Source of the DNA: SAR86 cluster bacterium AG-447-A08
GTDB lineage: Bacteria; Pseudomonadota; Gammaproteobacteria; Magnimaribacterales; Magnimaribacteraceae
Reading direction: 5' to 3'
Assembly: GCA_003212335.1 (NCBI GenBank)
Contig: QCQA01000003.1
Coordinates: 120,516 to 184,515, forward strand
Length of the DNA stretch: 64,000 nt
The position numbers and the translations under genes were made by a program. Shown piece after piece: positions 16,817 to 27,208 of this stretch (positions are counted from its first letter, which is position 1; each line of letters begins with the position of its first letter). The notes below the pieces were generated by a model. That model made no database searches. It had not been told where the DNA came from and saw only the letters and a list, made by a program, of their open reading frames with translations.

Positions 16817-18039
16817 GTAATGTAAGTAGAAATGAAATGCTTGTAGGAGTTGATATAGGCACTTCAAAGGTAGTTGCAATAGTAGCTGAAGCTAGAGGAG
16901 ATCATTTAGAGATAATTGGTCTAGGAACACATTCTTCGAAAGGCCTAAAAAATGGCGTAGTTGTTGATATCGAATCAACTACCTCAGCTATTAAAAAATC
17001 AATTGAAGAAGCTGAAAGTATGGCTGGATGTCATATCGGTTCTTGCTATGTAGGTATCTCCGGAAGTCATATTAGAGGTTTAAATTCAGAAGGAGTGGTT
17101 CCAATAAGAGATGGAGAGGTGAAATTTACTGATGTGGATAGGGTCATAGAAACTGCTCAAGCTATGGCAATTCCTGCCGATCAAAGGCTGCTACATGTTC
17201 TGCCAAGAGACTACATAATAGACAAACAAGATGGAATTAAAGAGCCTTTAGGAATGGCAGGTTCAAGATTGGAGGCAAAGGTACACCTAGTTACTTGTAG
17301 TGAAAATTCTTCTCAAAATATACATAAATGTATAAATGCATCTGGTTTAGATGTTGAGGCTTTTGTTCTCGAACAATTGGCTTCGAGTTATTCGGTTTTA
17401 ACTGAAGATGAAAGAAACTTAGGGGTATGCTTGATTGATATAGGGGGCGGAACAACAGATATAGCTGTCTTTGTAGATGGATCAATCTGTTTTACAGATG
17501 TAATCCCAATTGCAGGAGATCATGTTACGCATGATATTGCCCAGGCATTAAGAACGCCTCCTACTCAGGCTGAATCAATTAAACAAAGATATGGATGTGC
17601 AGTTAGCTCGATGACAAGACCTGAAGAAATAATGATGGTTCCTGGAATGGGTGGACGACCTGAAAGAGAGCTCTCGAGGCAAGCTTTGGCGGATGTCCTA
17701 GAAAGAAGGTATGTAGAAATCTTTAGCATGGCACAACAGAAACTTAGCCTTAGCGGTTTTGACGAATTGATTCCAGCTGGAATAGTATTGACCGGAGGAG
17801 CTTCAAAGATTGAAGGCGCAACCGAGCTTGCAGAGGAGATTTTTCACTCTCCTGTAAGAATGGGATCTCCTCATTCAGTAGAAGGTTTTTCTGAAATTAT
17901 AAATAATCCAATATATGCGACTTCAGTAGGACTGCTTCTTTATGGCCAGAAGCAGATGCAGGAAGATCATATGAATTATATTCATAGAGATAAAAATATA
18001 TTGAATAGAATTTCTAGATGGTTTGGTGGCAATCTTTAG
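16813..18039 (+). CDS. ftsA: Cell division protein FtsA
   Basis: Actin-like protein that tethers the FtsZ ring to the inner membrane. 408 residues: 'VGVDIGTSKVVAIVAE' phosphate-binding start, the SHS2/1C subdomain 'CYVGISGSHIRGLNSEGVVP', 'GVCLIDIGGGTTDIAVFVDG', 'PAGIVLTGGASKIEGATELA', and a C-terminal amphipathic helix 'NRISRWFGGNL' that binds the membrane. Lies between ftsQ and ftsZ in the usual order, though the trio is displaced within the cluster. Confidence 0.98.
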   Translation: MSNVSRNEMLVGVDIGTSKVVAIVAEARGDHLEIIGLGTHSSKGLKNGVVVDIESTTSAIKKSIEEAESMAGCHIGSCYVGISGSHIRGLNSEGVVPIRDGEVKFTDVDRVIETAQAMAIPADQRLLHVLPRDYIIDKQDGIKEPLGMAGSRLEAKVHLVTCSENSSQNIHKCINASGLDVEAFVLEQLASSYSVLTEDERNLGVCLIDIGGGTTDIAVFVDGSICFTDVIPIAGDHVTHDIAQALRTPPTQAESIKQRYGCAVSSMTRPEEIMMVPGMGGRPERELSRQALADVLERRYVEIFSMAQQKLSLSGFDELIPAGIVLTGGASKIEGATELAEEIFHSPVRMGSPHSVEGFSEIINNPIYATSVGLLLYGQKQMQEDHMNYIHRDKNILNRISRWFGGNL

Positions 18040-18064
18040 TAATTAATTAATAGAGAGGTTAGTT

Positions 18065-19213
18065 ATGAGCGAGTGGGAAATAATAGAAGAAGTAAAAGAG
18101 AATGCTTCAATTAAGGTAATTGGTGTAGGCGGTGGCGGCGGCAATGCTGTTCAACACATGGTGGAGTCAGGTATAGAAGGCGCTGAATTTATCTCAGTCA
18201 ATACTGATAAGCAAGCACTGGATAAAAATGATGCCAGTACTAAATTAATTCTGGGAATGGATATAACAGATGGTCTGGGTGCAGGTGCGAATCCTGCCAT
18301 AGGAAGAGAGGCTGCTCTCGAAGATAGAGATAAGCTAAGGGATATGCTTAAGGGTACTGATATGGTTTTTGTTACCGCAGGGATGGGTGGAGGAACTGGC
18401 ACTGGAGCTGCCCCTATAGTGGCTCAGGTTGCAAAAGAATTAGGAATTTTAACAGTAGCAGTTGTAACAAAGCCCTTTGAATTGGAAGGGGCCAAGAGGA
18501 TGAAAATTGCTCAAGAAGGTATTAAAGAACTAGTTGAAGAGGTTGATTCCTTGATAACAATCCCTAATCAAAAACTGCTCGAGGTTCTAGGTGAGGATTG
18601 CAGTATGCTTGAGGCTTTCAAGCAAGCAAATGATGTTTTGGGGGGAGCTGTACGTGGAATTTCGGATATCATCATTAGACCAGGCTTGATAAACGTTGAC
18701 TTTGCAGATGTTAAAACCGTTATGTCTGAAAAAGGTACTGCAATGATGGGAACCGGAACATCCAGTGGCCCTGATAGAGCTAGAATTGCAGCTGAGCAAG
18801 CTGTTGCTAGTAAACTATTAGAAGATATAAGCCTCAAAGATGCCAAAGGAGTGTTGGTAAATATTACTGCCGGCCCTGAATTATCTCTAGGTGAAATAAA
18901 AGCTGTAGGAGATTGTATAAATGATTTTGCATCACCTGAGGCTATAATTGTTACGGGTACAGTTTTAGATGAATCTGCATCAAATGATCTTACCGTTACA
19001 GTAATCGCTACTGGTCTAAATTCTTCTTTACAAACTGCAGCAAATAAACCACAGAACGTGAGGGTTGTTACTGAGAGGCAACCTTTGCCATTAAGTGATG
19101 CGGCCAAACAGTTATTGGAAAATCCTCCTACGGTTGAAAATGCAGTAAAGAAAGAATCTAGCGACGAAGACTATTTAGATATACCTTCATTTGTAAGAAC
19201 TCAACTTGACTAG
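18065..19213 (+). CDS. ftsZ: Cell division protein FtsZ
   Basis: Tubulin-like GTPase that forms the cytokinetic ring. 382 residues: 'KVIGVGGGGGNAVQHMVESG' at the start, the tubulin signature 'GMGGGTGTGAAPIVAQ', the T7 catalytic loop 'GLINVDFADVKTVM', a short linker and the C-terminal peptide 'DYLDIPSFVRTQLD' that binds FtsA and ZipA. A 25 base gap with AGAGG precedes it. ftsI, and not lpxC, follows. Confidence 0.99.
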   Translation: MSEWEIIEEVKENASIKVIGVGGGGGNAVQHMVESGIEGAEFISVNTDKQALDKNDASTKLILGMDITDGLGAGANPAIGREAALEDRDKLRDMLKGTDMVFVTAGMGGGTGTGAAPIVAQVAKELGILTVAVVTKPFELEGAKRMKIAQEGIKELVEEVDSLITIPNQKLLEVLGEDCSMLEAFKQANDVLGGAVRGISDIIIRPGLINVDFADVKTVMSEKGTAMMGTGTSSGPDRARIAAEQAVASKLLEDISLKDAKGVLVNITAGPELSLGEIKAVGDCINDFASPEAIIVTGTVLDESASNDLTVTVIATGLNSSLQTAANKPQNVRVVTERQPLPLSDAAKQLLENPPTVENAVKKESSDEDYLDIPSFVRTQLD

Positions 19214-19223
19214 TTAGGAGTTT

Positions 19224-20873
19224 ATGTCTGCTAGGATTCTCTATTCTTCGGGAAGAATAGTTTCTATACAGCTGATCTTACTTTTTGGTTTTTGTGCTTT
19301 ATTGGTAAGGTTAGTTTATCTTCAAATCTATCAAGACATTTTTTTAGACGATCAAGTTTTCACTAGACTTGATTCACAATATTCCCTTTTAGCGCCTAGA
19401 GGTAAAATTTTGGATCGTAATGATCAAATATTAGCATTAGATATCAAAGGGTATAGCGTCGGCATAGATTTAAGTAAGTTTATTTATGACAAAGACATAA
19501 TTCTTTTTCTTTCTGAACAATTACAAAAAGATCCAGTGGAGTTAACAAATACTCTGATAGGAAAATCTTCAGGATATAAAGAAATCAGCCGGAATATTAA
19601 CTTTGAAGTAAAAGAGAGATTACAAAACAAGAGAATTAAAGGAATTTACTTCCGGGAAAACCTAAGAAGAAGTTATCCCGAAAGAGATATAACATCCCAT
19701 GTAGTCGGCCTGACAGATATTGACAGGCAAGGTATTCAAGGCACTGAATTAGTGTTTCAAAACGAATTAATTGGAGAAAAGGGCAGTTTTGAGGGTATCA
19801 AAGGTGCAAGAAATACCAAACTCGAAGGTAATAGAATTGAAGCTATACCAGGAAAAGATATTAAATTGACCATAGATATAAATATCCAGTCTATTGCTTA
19901 TCATGAGCTCAACAAGGCCGTAGAGAAACATAATGCCAAAGCAGGATCTATTGTTGTCATAGAACCAAAATCTGGAAATATTTTAGGACTGGTTAATTAT
20001 CCTTCATTTGATCCTTCCGATAGAAAAAACTTGATAGATATGTCTAAGTTAAGAAATAGGGCAACGGTAGATGTATTTGAACCTGGGTCTGTACTAAAGC
20101 CTATAGCTATGACTGCAATATTAGAGTCGAATAAAGTTCAAGACTCGACAAAAATAAATACTTCTCCGGGATGGATTGAATTTGAGGGATTTAAAACAAG
20201 CGATTTCAGAGACTATGGTATTCTTAGTCTTTCTGAAATTATTTCTTATTCAAGCAATGTAGGTATGGTTAAGTTGTGTGAGAATCAAGACGTAGCGCAT
20301 CTCACAGAATATTTTAAGAGGTTTGGAATTGGCAGATATCCTACATCGATAATGCTACCTGCAAGAGAAGGATTTCTTCCTCACTCCTCGAAATTTACTT
20401 TAAGAGATAAAGTGAGTTCATGTTACGGATATGGAATGACATTATCAGCCCTTCAAATAGCTCAGGCTTATTCGGTTTTTGCAAACGAAGGTAATTTTAT
20501 TGAGTTAAATCTCTTTAAAGACCACAGTTTTGACGAGCCTTACTATCAAAAGATTATAGAGCCTAGTACTAATTCAAAAATCAAAAGAATGCTTATCGAG
20601 ACAGTAAATTCTAAAACTGGTACAGCCTCAAAGGCACGACTAGAAGGAAAGATAGTTGCAGGTAAAACTGGCACTGCCAGAGAGACGCTAGAAGAAATTA
20701 CTACTTATACAGGTACATTCGCCGGTTTTGTTCCTTCAGATGATCCAGAATACTTGGCTGTTATAGTCCTTCACGGATTATCTGGAGAGAATTATTCTGG
20801 GGGAAGGGTATCAGCACCAATTTTCTCAAATATAATGAAACAAATATATTTACTAGAGGATCTAAAAATTTAG
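19224..20873 (+). CDS. ftsI: Peptidoglycan transpeptidase FtsI (PBP3)
   Basis: Septal class B penicillin-binding protein that crosslinks new peptidoglycan with FtsW. 549 residues: a short cytoplasmic tail and membrane helix (about 15-36), the pedestal domain with 'LAPRGKILDRNDQILA', and the transpeptidase with Ser289-x-x-Lys292 ('GSVLKP'), the SxN motif at 343-345 and 'KTGTARE' from 481. The usual place for ftsI is right after ftsL; here ftsQAZ separates them. murE starts directly after the stop. Confidence 0.97.
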   Translation: MSARILYSSGRIVSIQLILLFGFCALLVRLVYLQIYQDIFLDDQVFTRLDSQYSLLAPRGKILDRNDQILALDIKGYSVGIDLSKFIYDKDIILFLSEQLQKDPVELTNTLIGKSSGYKEISRNINFEVKERLQNKRIKGIYFRENLRRSYPERDITSHVVGLTDIDRQGIQGTELVFQNELIGEKGSFEGIKGARNTKLEGNRIEAIPGKDIKLTIDINIQSIAYHELNKAVEKHNAKAGSIVVIEPKSGNILGLVNYPSFDPSDRKNLIDMSKLRNRATVDVFEPGSVLKPIAMTAILESNKVQDSTKINTSPGWIEFEGFKTSDFRDYGILSLSEIISYSSNVGMVKLCENQDVAHLTEYFKRFGIGRYPTSIMLPAREGFLPHSSKFTLRDKVSSCYGYGMTLSALQIAQAYSVFANEGNFIELNLFKDHSFDEPYYQKIIEPSTNSKIKRMLIETVNSKTGTASKARLEGKIVAGKTGTARETLEEITTYTGTFAGFVPSDDPEYLAVIVLHGLSGENYSGGRVSAPIFSNIMKQIYLLEDLKI

Positions 20874-22322
20874 ATGAAATCTTCAGAGTTCTTGCATGAG
20901 TTAATAAAACTAAAAAATTTTAGAGACGTTGAGGTGTCTGGTTTGAAAATTGATAGTAGAGAAGTTAACAAAGGAGATATATTTTTTGCTATCAGAGGTC
21001 ATAAACTTGATGGAAATGGATTTATAAAACTGGCATTTGAACGAGGTGCATCTTTAGTAATTGCAGATACAGAAACCGAAGATACGTCAGACGTAATTTA
21101 TTTTAAAGATCTTAAGCAGCACATAGGTATCTTCGCTTCACGTTTCTACGGAGATCCTAGTTTAAGTTTAAAAACAATTTGTATTACCGGAACAAATGGT
21201 AAAACCACCGCCGTTGAAACTTTTTCTGGTTTAAGCAACCTATTAGGTAGTAGGTGTGCTTATATGAGTACTGTAAATTTTTCTAAGGACGGTTTGAGTT
21301 TAGAGAAAGCGAGTCTCACTACTCCCGATGCAATTAGCATTCATAGAAATATGAAAAACGCTATACATAACGATGCAAAATATTTGGCCATGGAAGCTTC
21401 TTCTCATGGACTTGAACAGCACAGACTGAATGGTATAGACATTGACTACGCAGTGTTGACAAGTTTTTCTCATGATCACTTAGATTACCATGGCGACATC
21501 AATCACTATAAATCTGCGAAAGAAAAACTTTTCTTCGATTTACATCCAAAGAGCAATATTATTTGTATAGATAGTTCATTTGGAAGAAAACTATACGAGG
21601 ATCTATTAAAAATAAATCCTAATACCTACAGCGTCTCAATCAAACAAAAAGCTGACTTTCAAGCTTCTTTCAAAGAATCTCCTCTAGGAATAAAAGTGAA
21701 TTTATTAGCTCTTGACCAAGAGCTTACTTTTGAATTGAGGACAATATCAAAATACTTGGCCTCAAACATTATTTGTTCAATGGCTATTTTGAGTTTAGAG
21801 GGATTTAATAATTCTTTATTGGAGAAATACGCGCAAGATATAAATCTCCCCTCAGGTAGGTTAGAAAAAATAGTTAAAGATAATCTTACAGCTTATGTTG
21901 ATTATGCGCATACACCTGAAGCATTAAGGTGTTCGCTTGAGGAAATCAAAAGAATTCATAATGAACCTTTATGGTGTGTCTTTGGGTGTGGGGGAGATCG
22001 AGATAAAGAAAAACGTCCTCTAATGGGTGCTGTGGCTCAAGAATATTCTGATCATATTGTTATAACAAATGATAATCCCAGAACAGAGGGAGAAATGCAG
22101 ATAATAAATGATATTCTTTCCGGTATGGATGCACAGGGACAATTCATAATTGAACCTGACCGAGAAAAAGCAATTCACTTCGCTGCTGCTGAAATAAAGA
22201 AAAACATAGATGGAGGTGTTATGTTGATTGCTGGTAAGGGACATGAAACTTATCAAGAAATTGATGGAAATCTTTTTGAGTTCAATGATAAAGAAATAGT
22301 TCAATCCTCCATGGGTCTGTAG
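20874..22322 (+). CDS. murE: UDP-MurNAc-tripeptide ligase MurE (meso-diaminopimelate adding)
   Basis: Adds meso-diaminopimelate to UDP-MurNAc-L-Ala-D-Glu. 482 residues. The ATP loop '[13 protein letters not shown]', 'YLAMEASSHGLEQHRLNGID', 'LTSFSHDHLDYHGDINHY' and the diaminopimelate-specific 'TNDNPRTE' motif are all present, giving mDAP-type peptidoglycan. The glycine-rich 'LIAGKGHETYQEI' lies near the end. Abuts ftsI with no spacer and precedes murF by three bases. Confidence 0.98.
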   Translation: MKSSEFLHELIKLKNFRDVEVSGLKIDSREVNKGDIFFAIRGHKLDGNGFIKLAFERGASLVIADTETEDTSDVIYFKDLKQHIGIFASRFYGDPSLSLKTICITGTNGKTTAVETFSGLSNLLGSRCAYMSTVNFSKDGLSLEKASLTTPDAISIHRNMKNAIHNDAKYLAMEASSHGLEQHRLNGIDIDYAVLTSFSHDHLDYHGDINHYKSAKEKLFFDLHPKSNIICIDSSFGRKLYEDLLKINPNTYSVSIKQKADFQASFKESPLGIKVNLLALDQELTFELRTISKYLASNIICSMAILSLEGFNNSLLEKYAQDINLPSGRLEKIVKDNLTAYVDYAHTPEALRCSLEEIKRIHNEPLWCVFGCGGDRDKEKRPLMGAVAQEYSDHIVITNDNPRTEGEMQIINDILSGMDAQGQFIIEPDREKAIHFAAAEIKKNIDGGVMLIAGKGHETYQEIDGNLFEFNDKEIVQSSMGL

Positions 22323-22325
22323 TTA

Positions 22326-23654
22326 ATGAATTTATTAGATTTAGCAAATATTTCACAAGGGACCCTAAGAGGAGAATCCTCCAATGTTGAGAGTTTTAGT
22401 ATTGATACCAGAACTATAAAACCTCAAGAGGTTTATATTGCTCTAAAGGGAGAAAGCTTTGATGGCCATTTATTTATAACAGAAGCTATAAAAAAAGGAG
22501 CTTCAGCCATTGTATTGGATAGACAGGTTGAGTGTAATATTCCTAACATTATTGTAGATGATTCATATAAATTCATGAATCACGTTGCTGTTCATAACCG
22601 CAATTACTTCAAAGGAAAAATGGTTGGGATAACAGGTACTAATGGTAAAACTACTACTAAGCAAATAATAGCCAACCTGTTGAATTCCCAAGGCTCCTGT
22701 CATCAGACAATAGGCAATAAGAATAATCAAATTGGGGTCCCTTATACCTTATTAACCTTAGGAAATAATCATGATTATTCTGTAATAGAAATGGGGACTA
22801 GTGAACCTGGAGAGATAAAGAAGCTAAATACTCTAGTGAAACCTGATATTGCTGCAATAACAAATGTCTCCATAGGTCACTTAGATGGACTAAGAGACAC
22901 CGAATCCATAGCTATAGAAAAAGGTAATATTCTTAATTTTTGGAATGAAGATGGAACTGCTATTTTGCCGCGAGATTCTAATTTCTATGAATATTGGTCC
23001 AATGAAACAAATGCTAAACAAATCATTAGCTTCGGTATACATGATGATTCTGACTTTAAAGTATCTGGTATAAAAATTGATGTCCTCAATAATTTAACTC
23101 ACTTCAGATTAAGATTTGATGGAAAAGAAGAAGATTTTTCAATAAATGGTATAGGTAAACATAATCCTTTGAATGCTTCTCTAGCTATAGCCGTTAGTAT
23201 ACTTTGTGGAGTCGAAACGAACTCGATTAAAAACAATCTAACAAATACTCAACTTCCTGAAAGAAGACTGGATGTGTGCAAATCTTTGAAAGGATCAATT
23301 CTTATAGATGATTCATATAATTCTAATCCTGCTTCATTAAGAAATGCTCTTGATTCTATCGATGAGCTTAAAAGAAAAAAATTATGTGTTCTTGGTGAAA
23401 TGAAAGAATTGGGTCCAAACTCACAAAGGTTACATCAAGAAATGTATGAATACGCAAGTGAAAGGGTAGACCAAATCTTATGTATAGGGAAAGAGTGGTC
23501 AGGCTGCGATTCAAGTGATGATTTGCTGATTTTTAAAGATCACGATGCCCTTTATGATCACTTAGTATCTATAATAGATAATGAAACAATATTGTTAGTC
23601 AAAGGTTCAAGATCAACTAGAATGGATAAAATTGCCGACAAATTAAAAAAATAA
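22326..23654 (+). CDS. murF: UDP-MurNAc-pentapeptide synthetase MurF
   Basis: Adds D-alanyl-D-alanine to the tripeptide precursor, completing the pentapeptide. 442 residues: '[20 protein letters not shown]' ATP loop, '[18 protein letters not shown]', '[20 protein letters not shown]', '[14 protein letters not shown]' and '[18 protein letters not shown]'. Its substrate dipeptide is made by ddl at the end of the same cluster. The stop overlaps the mraY ATG (TAATG). Confidence 0.97.
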   Translation: MNLLDLANISQGTLRGESSNVESFSIDTRTIKPQEVYIALKGESFDGHLFITEAIKKGASAIVLDRQVECNIPNIIVDDSYKFMNHVAVHNRNYFKGKMVGITGTNGKTTTKQIIANLLNSQGSCHQTIGNKNNQIGVPYTLLTLGNNHDYSVIEMGTSEPGEIKKLNTLVKPDIAAITNVSIGHLDGLRDTESIAIEKGNILNFWNEDGTAILPRDSNFYEYWSNETNAKQIISFGIHDDSDFKVSGIKIDVLNNLTHFRLRFDGKEEDFSINGIGKHNPLNASLAIAVSILCGVETNSIKNNLTNTQLPERRLDVCKSLKGSILIDDSYNSNPASLRNALDSIDELKRKKLCVLGEMKELGPNSQRLHQEMYEYASERVDQILCIGKEWSGCDSSDDLLIFKDHDALYDHLVSIIDNETILLVKGSRSTRMDKIADKLKK

Positions 23655-24736
23655 TGCTCTTACCACTATTTGAATATTTATCAGACTTCTTTGGACCTTT
23701 TCGTGTTGTAGAGTTCTTATCAACTAGAGCAATATTAGCTACTCTCACTTCTCTCTTGTTCTCTTTGGTATTGGGTCCGAAATTTATAAATAAGATGCGT
23801 GATTTCCAAGTTGGACAGGTTGTAAGAACTGAGGGACCACAATCTCATTTATCAAAGCAGGGCACTCCTACCATGGGAGGAACTTTGATACTAAGTTCCA
23901 TTTTCTTAAGCGTTATCTTATGGGGTGATTTAGAAAATAGATATTTATGGGTAGCATTTCTGACGGCTATGTCCTTTGGAGTTCTTGGGTGGATTGATGA
24001 TCGATTGAAAATAAAACATAAAACCAGCGATGGTTTGTCTCCTTCCAATAAAATCTTATGGCAATCAATAATTGCTATTTCGGCCTGTTCTTATTTATAT
24101 CTAAGTCAAGAAAGTATTGCAGAAACTAGCCTTATTGTTCCTTTCTTCAAGGATATTTCTATACCTCTAGGTATAGGATTTATAGCATTGTCATACCTGG
24201 TTGTGATTGGGACTAGTAATGCAGTCAATCTAACTGACGGTCTTGATGGACTGGCTATTTTACCATGTGTAATGGTCGCAGCCGGTCTTGGAATAATAGG
24301 CTATTTATCAGGTAATGTTATATATTCAGATTTTTTGAATATTCCATACTTACCCGGAACAGGGGAGATGATTGTGTTTTGTGGAGCTTTAGTTGGCTCT
24401 GGTATTGGATTTTTATGGTTCAATACTTATCCAGCTCAAGTATTTATGGGTGATGTTGGGTCGCTGTCTCTAGGAGCGGCTCTTGGGATTGTTACTGTCA
24501 TTATTCGACATGAATACGTTCTGTTGGTTATGGGCGGCTTGTTTGTAATAGAAGCTTTATCAGTAATTGTGCAAGTGACATCATTTAAACTAACTGGAAA
24601 AAGAGTTTTTAATATGGCTCCTTTGCACCATCATTATGAGTTAAAAGGTTGGCCCGAACCAAGAGTGATAGTTAGATTTTGGATCATTACTTTTATGCTT
24701 GTTTTGCTCGGTTTAGCTCTATTGAGACTTAGATAA
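23654..24736 (+). CDS. mraY: Phospho-MurNAc-pentapeptide translocase MraY
   Basis: Transfers phospho-MurNAc-pentapeptide onto undecaprenyl phosphate to give lipid I at the inner membrane. 360 residues, about ten membrane helices. '[20 protein letters not shown]', the aspartate-rich '[11 protein letters not shown]', '[16 protein letters not shown]', '[17 protein letters not shown]' and the histidine motif '[15 protein letters not shown]' are conserved active-site elements. murD follows after five bases. Confidence 0.98.
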   Translation: MLLPLFEYLSDFFGPFRVVEFLSTRAILATLTSLLFSLVLGPKFINKMRDFQVGQVVRTEGPQSHLSKQGTPTMGGTLILSSIFLSVILWGDLENRYLWVAFLTAMSFGVLGWIDDRLKIKHKTSDGLSPSNKILWQSIIAISACSYLYLSQESIAETSLIVPFFKDISIPLGIGFIALSYLVVIGTSNAVNLTDGLDGLAILPCVMVAAGLGIIGYLSGNVIYSDFLNIPYLPGTGEMIVFCGALVGSGIGFLWFNTYPAQVFMGDVGSLSLGAALGIVTVIIRHEYVLLVMGGLFVIEALSVIVQVTSFKLTGKRVFNMAPLHHHYELKGWPEPRVIVRFWIITFMLVLLGLALLRLR

Positions 24737-24741
24737 ATCTC

Positions 24742-26046
24742 GTGCAAAAAAAAATACCTTTAGTTATCGGCTTAGGAATAACAGGTAGATCATTAGTCAA
24801 CTATCTCGCTAACATCCATAAAGAAATCGTTATTATCGAAGATTCGATCGATCAAGCTTTACTTGATGAGATCAAGCAACCGAATTTAACACTTCACGTA
24901 AATCCGTCCATCAATGACGACTTACTTAGAAAGATATCAACAATCTACCCAAGTCCTGGTATATCCAATGACCATGATATCTTTTCTTATGCCTCTAAGT
25001 TTGATATTGAAACATCTTCCGATATACAAGAATTTATTAAGTTCAACAGCAGTAGAAAAATTCTAGTAACAGGAACCAATGGCAAAACATCCACTTGTCT
25101 TATCATAAAGAACCTTTTTGAAAATTTCTTGCCAGATTTAAATACCTTAGTAATGGGTAATATTGGGGAGCCCGTACTTGATAATATCAATAAAAATATT
25201 GATATATCGATAATAGAAATTTCGAGTTTTCAGCTAGAGCTTCTAAAAGAAATAGAATTTGATATAGGCCTCTTGCTCAATATCGAAGAAGATCATATCG
25301 ACAGACATTTAAATTTTGAAAATTACAAAAAAATTAAATATTCAGTACTCAAAAATTCTTCTTTTAATATTTCTTTTGACTCCAATAACTTCTTTCAAAA
25401 GGATTTCAGGAATTACAAGAACATTAATCTACCGTTGGATTTTTTCGAATCGAAGATATTTAAAAAATGGCCTATTCATGACATAGACAACCTAAAAGCC
25501 TCGCTAGCTGTTATTGATTGTTATTGCGAAAACTTTACTAGTCTTTCCCTAGAAGACTTTAATGTGACTAAAAAATTAGAATTTGCTTTTGATGAATTTT
25601 TAAAACCACCACATCGATTTGAATTTTTAGGGAATATAAGTGGGATAAATTTTATAAACGATTCTAAGGCGACAAATATAGATGCAATGTTAAAGGCCAT
25701 ACGATCCGCTAACGAAATTAAGAACAATGGTGACATTCATCTAATTTGTGGAGGCGACCTTAAGAATCAAAAAATTACATCCCTAAACCTAAATGAAGTT
25801 CAAAAGGTAACAAGTGCAATAATATTCGGAAAAGATAAAGAGATAATCTATAGATCAATAAATCAATTTGCAGAATGTAGTGTTGTAAGCGATCTCAAAG
25901 AAGCAGTTCATCTTGCTATTAAACTTTCCAAGGAGGGGGATTGTATTATGCTTTCACCAGCCTGCTCTAGTTTAGATATGTATAAGGATTACGCAGAGCG
26001 CGGTAACGAGTTCAAAAAGATAGTTAGTAATTTACAGCATGACTAA
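24742..26046 (+). CDS. murD: UDP-MurNAc-L-alanine:D-glutamate ligase MurD
   Basis: Adds D-glutamate to UDP-MurNAc-L-alanine. 434 residues, GTG start. The N-terminal Rossmann region 'PLVIGLGITGRSLVNYL', ATP loop 'LVTGTNGKTSTCLIIKNL', 'ISIIEISSFQLELLKEIEFD', 'LLLNIEEDHIDRHLNFENY', 'FINDSKATNIDAMLKAI' and 'MLSPACSSLDMYKDYAERGN' identify MurD among Mur ligases. It is lysine and isoleucine rich and more divergent than its neighbours. Overlaps ftsW by 8 bases. Confidence 0.95.
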   Translation: MQKKIPLVIGLGITGRSLVNYLANIHKEIVIIEDSIDQALLDEIKQPNLTLHVNPSINDDLLRKISTIYPSPGISNDHDIFSYASKFDIETSSDIQEFIKFNSSRKILVTGTNGKTSTCLIIKNLFENFLPDLNTLVMGNIGEPVLDNINKNIDISIIEISSFQLELLKEIEFDIGLLLNIEEDHIDRHLNFENYKKIKYSVLKNSSFNISFDSNNFFQKDFRNYKNINLPLDFFESKIFKKWPIHDIDNLKASLAVIDCYCENFTSLSLEDFNVTKKLEFAFDEFLKPPHRFEFLGNISGINFINDSKATNIDAMLKAIRSANEIKNNGDIHLICGGDLKNQKITSLNLNEVQKVTSAIIFGKDKEIIYRSINQFAECSVVSDLKEAVHLAIKLSKEGDCIMLSPACSSLDMYKDYAERGNEFKKIVSNLQHD

Positions 26047-27208
26047 AATAAATTTCTTTAATCAATTCGATTTCTCTAAAATTGATCTGATCTTATTAAG
26101 TTTATTCTTTGTTCTTAGCTTTTCAGGTCTCCTCATTTTAGCTTCTGCTTCAGTTCATTTCTCGGATTCAATATATGGAAATCCTTCCGCTATTTTCAAT
26201 CGTCAGCTTTTTTACTTTTTTCTTGGTTTATTTGGTTTACTTATTTTTTTTATATTGCCACTGAATTTTTGGATTTCATATGATCGTTTATTTATAACCT
26301 TAGGATTTATTTTGCTTTTGCTGGTCTTTGTTCCTGGAATTGGGTTTGAAGTAAATGGCGCAAATAGATGGATAAGAGTAGCTGGATTCGGTCTACAACC
26401 GTCTGAAATAATGAAGTTTTTGAGCATACTTTATGTTTCTTGTTATTCAGTGAGAAGAATTAGAGAAATTCAGTCTCATTGGATAGGATTTTTCAGACCA
26501 GCAATAATCATTGTTAGTATTATATCTATAATCCTTATACAGCCTGATCTGGGCTCATCTGCAGTAATTTTTGCTTCGGTGTTGGGAGTCTTATTCGTTG
26601 CCGGAGTTAAAATTAAGCAATTTTTCATAGTCGCTTTATTGGGTCTTGTGGCAGTTACTTTGATGATTGTATTTGTTCCTTGGAGATGGGAAAGAATAAT
26701 TTCATTTATTGATCCTTGGAGCGATCCTTGGGGAAGCGGTTATCAGCTTACTCTATCTTTGATGTCCATTGGCAGAGGCGACTGGTTTGGAGTCGGACTT
26801 GGTCAAGGCCTAATGAAAATGGGATATCTTCCTGATGCTCATACTGACTTCATATTTTCCGTAATAGTAGAAGAGATGGGAATCTTAGGTGGTTTTATAA
26901 TTGTTGCACTTTTATTCGGACTTTCTTTTAGGATTTTTTATATTGGAAGGGAATCCCTACTCAGAAAAAATTACTTTGGCTTTTACTTTTCTTATGGAGT
27001 TGCACTTCTTCTAGGTTTGCATACTTTTATAAATGTTGGGGTGGCCTGTGGTCTACTACCCACAAAAGGTTTAACTTTACCTCTAATAAGCGCTGGAGGA
27101 ACTAACCTTATAATTGTTTGCCTAATGATAGGATTAATTTTGAGAGTAGATTACGAAAATAAAATTTCTATGCCTGTACCAACAATCAAAAGAAGAGCCG
27201 AGTTTTAA
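26039..27208 (+). CDS. ftsW: Septal peptidoglycan glycosyltransferase FtsW
   Basis: SEDS-family polymerase that builds septal glycan from lipid II with FtsI. 389 residues and about ten membrane helices. Conserved stretches: 'NGANRWIRVAGFGLQPSEIM', 'LIQPDLGSSAVI' with the region of the catalytic aspartate further on, 'GSGYQLTLSLMSIGRGDWFG', 'LPDAHTDFIFSVIVEEMG' and 'LPLISAGGTNLIIVCLMIG'. Position between murD and murG distinguishes FtsW from RodA. Confidence 0.96.
   Translation: MTKINFFNQFDFSKIDLILLSLFFVLSFSGLLILASASVHFSDSIYGNPSAIFNRQLFYFFLGLFGLLIFFILPLNFWISYDRLFITLGFILLLLVFVPGIGFEVNGANRWIRVAGFGLQPSEIMKFLSILYVSCYSVRRIREIQSHWIGFFRPAIIIVSIISIILIQPDLGSSAVIFASVLGVLFVAGVKIKQFFIVALLGLVAVTLMIVFVPWRWERIISFIDPWSDPWGSGYQLTLSLMSIGRGDWFGVGLGQGLMKMGYLPDAHTDFIFSVIVEEMGILGGFIIVALLFGLSFRIFYIGRESLLRKNYFGFYFSYGVALLLGLHTFINVGVACGLLPTKGLTLPLISAGGTNLIIVCLMIGLILRVDYENKISMPVPTIKRRAEF

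Noticed and set aside
18568..19107. 179 codon minus-strand frame inside ftsZ
   Set aside because: Long only because ftsZ codons avoid antisense stops; the plus strand encodes a complete FtsZ.
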